Shown here piece by piece: positions 60,691 through 64,000 of a stretch of DNA of 64,000 nucleotides. The number at the start of each line of letters is the position of its first letter. The stretch's first letter is position 1. Source of the stretch: Eretmocerus hayati (taxonomy: Eukaryota > Arthropoda > Insecta > Hymenoptera > Aphelinidae); contig CM056744.1 of NCBI GenBank assembly GCA_029851415.1, positions 66,086,172 through 66,150,171 of the forward strand, given 5' to 3'. A program made the position numbers and the translations under genes. A model generated the notes under the pieces. That model made no database searches. It had not been told where the DNA came from and saw only the letters and a list, made by a program, of their open reading frames with translations.

Positions 60691-61830
60691 AATCGATTTG
60701 AAATTCACTCTTGCGTGGGATTGAAAAGTGGAATGGGACTATGAAATCACGTATGAATATCGGGTGATGGTAACAAGTCTAAGATTTGTATGTCAATGAG
60801 AATGCGAAAAGATTAGGTCATTGCTGAAGTCTCCGGTCGTCTGTTCCCCCTGAAGATGCCGTTAATTAACAACAGTTTGGACCTACTGAATCTGGATCCC
60901 GACATCACCTGACAAAAATTCCCATTCCTCTTGCTATGTCTGTTGCGTCAGACGAGACAGAGAAATTCCATTATGAGGCCTACTAGGGCGTCGGAATATT
61001 TAATTCGTTCATATCCGTGGAATATTTTGTATATCACATTACTTTTTCGCGGAGAATGCCCAATCATTGAGTTATTAGTATGTTGATTAAACTTATCTGA
61101 TCTTCTCATTAAGGTTCTTTTATTTCAATAATGCAGTTGATGGTACCGAATGAGTACATACTCATGGAGTATCACACAGTTAATTGGTTACCTTCCTAAT
61201 CAACAATTCCATGTACGTTCGAGAAATTTTTTTCTTGACTGTAATTATTTAATTAATAAGCACGTATATTGCTTGCCTAACTGTTGCGTTGCGGAATATT
61301 CTTATTACGACTACATAATCGGTGATTTATCAATTCTATGATCTCTCGAGTTATGAGAACATTTTTGAATGTACAGTTATCAGTTAATTAATTCGTATGT
61401 GAGTTCGTCTTACTCAATATTGTCAAAGGAAGTCTTTCGGATTTTTTTGTATGACAAGGACAAGACCGCTTGTCATTCAATTTCGTAATACGATAAAAAC
61501 TTAGAACATTCTAGAGTTAAATATGTGATGATCATGAATAAATAAACTCTAGTTGTCATTACTATACATGAAAGTTGTGCGATCTCTTAGCAATGATTCT
61601 CAGATTAAAGTCCCGACTTGGGGCTGGGATGTGACATGACTCGAGACTCATTCAGAGTTGACAGTAGGAGATCATCCTTCCAGATTCACTTCAATCCGAG
61701 ATAGACTTGCGGGGGCTATCGAATTTGTCGAGTTCGGGACAAATGACGATTGACTCTCCGCCAATATTCTGGATAGGTTTTGAACCAAACATGTTTCCTC
61801 GTGTGCCTGGAACGAATGGAAATATTACCA
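60691..61830. other. AT-rich spacer between the inverted arrays
   Basis: About 1.1 kb with no 176-bp units. It contains several TTAATTAA- and ATTAATTAA-like tracts and short frames only (for example 61150-61341), none recognisable. If the whole structure is a mobile element, this is its core and it encodes no visible transposase. Confidence 0.6.
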
Positions 61831-64000
61831 TGTTGACAAGGTTACGATCCTTCCTCAAAATTTCCATCATGCTCCAGTGGAATCCACACGGATTTCATAT
61901 GATTTCGGTCCAATACCGATCTCAGATTGCACTGCAGTGGATCTGAGTGACGGGATTGAGCTCAAAAATTTCCTAAACTATCCCAAAATCAACTGGAACC
62001 CTTATCCATTTGGCAGGAATAGGATTCACCTCCTAGAAATCGTCATTTTCTGTAGGATCCGCAGAAGTTTTCGACGATTCTGGGCCCAATACCGATCTCA
62101 GATCGCACTGCAGTGGATCTGAGTCACGTGACTGGCCCAAAAATATTCCCACTCAATCCCAAAAGGTACTGAATTTATTATCCAGTTGGAAGTAGTACGA
62201 TTCACCCCTTAGAAATCGTCATTTCCTGCAGGATCCGTAGAAGTTTTCGACGATTCTTGGCCCAATATCAATCTCAGATCGCACTGCAGTGGATCTGACT
62301 GACGGGACAGGACCCAAAATATTCCCACTCAATCCCAAGAGGTACTGAATTTATTATCCAGTTGGAAATAGTACGATTTACCCCCTAGAAATCGTCATTT
62401 TCTGTAGGATCCGCAGAAGTTTTCGACGATTCTGGGCCCAATACCGATCTCAGATCGCACTGCAGTGGATCTGAGTGACGGGACTGGGCCCAAAATATTC
62501 TCACTCAATTCGAAAAAGTACTGAATTTATTATCCAGTTGGCAGTAGTACGATTCACCCCCTAGAAATCGTCATTAGCTGTAAGATCCGCAGAAGTTTTC
62601 GACGATTCTTAGCCCAATACCGATCTCAGATCGCACTGCAGTGGATCTGAGTGACGGGACTGGGCCCAAAATATTCCCACTCAATCCCAAGAAGTACTGA
62701 ATTTATTATCCAGTTGGCAGTAGTACGATTCACCCCCTAGGAATCGTCATTTTCTGTAGGATCCGCAGAAGTTTTCGACGATTCTGGGCCCAATACCGAT
62801 CTCAGATCGCACTGCAGTGGATCTGAGTGACGGGACTGGGCTCAAAATACTCCTCATCGATCCCAAAATCAACTGGATTCCTCATTGAGTTCGCAGAAAT
62901 AGGATTTACCCCCTAGGATTCATTATTTTGAATACGATTTGTGATTATTTCCGTTGATTCTGGGTCAATGCCGATCTCAGATCGCACTGCAGTAACTCTG
63001 AGACATGGGACTAGGTCCAAAATATTGACTGACGAACATAGAATACGATGGGATCGCTCACGGTTTGACAGTATTACGATTCCCGTTCTGAACCCCTTCA
63101 TTCCCCGTGGAATCCGAACAAATTTCCGACGTTTTGGGGCCCAATTCAGGTTTTAAATCGCAGTGCAGTGATTCTGAGCGACGAGGCTCGGCTTAAAATA
63201 ATCCTAGTCGATCCAAAAATGTATTGGATTCCTGATGAAATTGGCAGTAGTACGATATAACCCCTAGAAATCGCCATTTTCTGTAGGATCCGCAGAAGTT
63301 TCCCACAATTCTGGGCCCAATACCGATCGCAAATTGCACTGCAGTTATCGCCAGACACGGGATGGGGCCCAAAATACCCACAGATGAACTAAACATGTCC
63401 TGGATCCGTTCTCAAGTTGGCAGGAGTAGGATTTACGCCCTAGATTCCATCTTCTTTTATATGACCCGCGCTGATTTGCGAGTACTTTGGCCCAAATATT
63501 GGTCTCAGATCGCACTGCAGTAGTTTTGAGGCACGGGAATGTGCCCAAAAAATCCACTGGCAAATTTGGTACTCGATAAGATCATTTTCGAGTTCGCAAA
63601 AGTATGGTTTCCGTCCTGAAACTCGTCATTCTCCGTGGGATCCGCACGGATTTCCGATGATTTCGGCTCAATCTTGATTGCAGATCACACTGCAGTGATT
63701 CGAGGGCATGACACCGGGCTCAAAATATTCACTTCTGGACTTGTAACGAGATGGAAAGGTACTTACCTTGGCAGTAGTAGAATTGAAGGGGAAAATTCAA
63801 CTATTCCTCATCAGATTGACTGTAATTTACGATGATACTGAACTCAATATGCATCTGGAATTTCTCTGCAGCAATTTTCAGATGCAGGATTTGGCTAGAA
63901 ATTCCCGTCTGTAATCCTAGATTTCACTGTATGTATTCTTGGGGTGGCAGTAGTATTTATTGGGAGTTAGAATCATTAGATCTGGCTCATTTCTGGTGCC
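61831..64000 (-). repeat. Mirror array of ~176-bp units, right arm (runs off the window)
   Basis: The units are the same as at 58189-60690 but on the minus strand and in mirror order. GGCAGTAGTAC.ATT recurs at about 62540 and 62717, with variants at 62010, 62186, 62363, 62890, 63070, 63240, 63420, 63595, 63770 and 63945. The last bases match the complement of 58189-58231. Outer units pair one to one; the inner set has fewer units here than in the left arm. Confidence 0.92.

Overview
The window is eukaryotic and almost wholly non-genic. An insect or other arthropod is the best guess, from four signs: a degraded animal-type cut-and-paste transposase, a degenerate LTR retrotransposon, tRNA-Arg-derived SINE-like units, and one possible cytoplasmic dynein heavy chain first exon with a splice donor. 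Nothing looks bacterial, and I could not assign the organism more finely.

Layout. Positions 1-25757 are one continuous satellite array of about 332 GC-rich monomers of about 77.5 bp. It carries nested, nearly identical higher-order blocks at offsets of 698, 1006, 2092, 2710, 3257, 5354 and 15805 bp, all close to whole numbers of monomers. The array ends at 25757. A single inverted monomer follows, then about 1.7 kb of other DNA holding a TA-flanked inverted-repeat element, then about 11 monomers in the opposite orientation (27578-28420).

From 28.4 to 41.4 kb there is a dense series of foldback (palindromic) elements, with arms from about 25 bp to several hundred bp. They surround a tandem duplication that carries the only clean candidate gene, a short F-box protein on the minus strand (34246-34737). 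This stretch is bracketed by inverted arms (33040-33580 and 38735-39390), each containing a tRNA-Arg-like SINE unit. From 42.7 to 44.7 kb lies a frameshifted transposase pseudogene, at 46.3-46.9 kb a dead LINE 3' end, and at 47.7-51.1 kb an internally deleted LTR retrotransposon with a 4-bp target duplication. At 51.4-52.4 kb a palindrome is interrupted by a 358-bp element with a perfect 8-bp target duplication. The possible dynein exon is at 52914-53151. A 544-bp GC-rich palindrome sits at 54.7-55.2 kb.

The last 7 kb is the most unusual part. About 22 diverged units of about 176 bp run forward (56800-60690), then a unique AT-rich spacer of about 1.1 kb, then the same units in mirror order on the other strand (61830 to the window end). 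I see no operon or pathway. The theme is repeat biology: satellite turnover and inverted repeats at many scales. All alignments were made by eye, so boundaries are approximate unless a target duplication fixes them.
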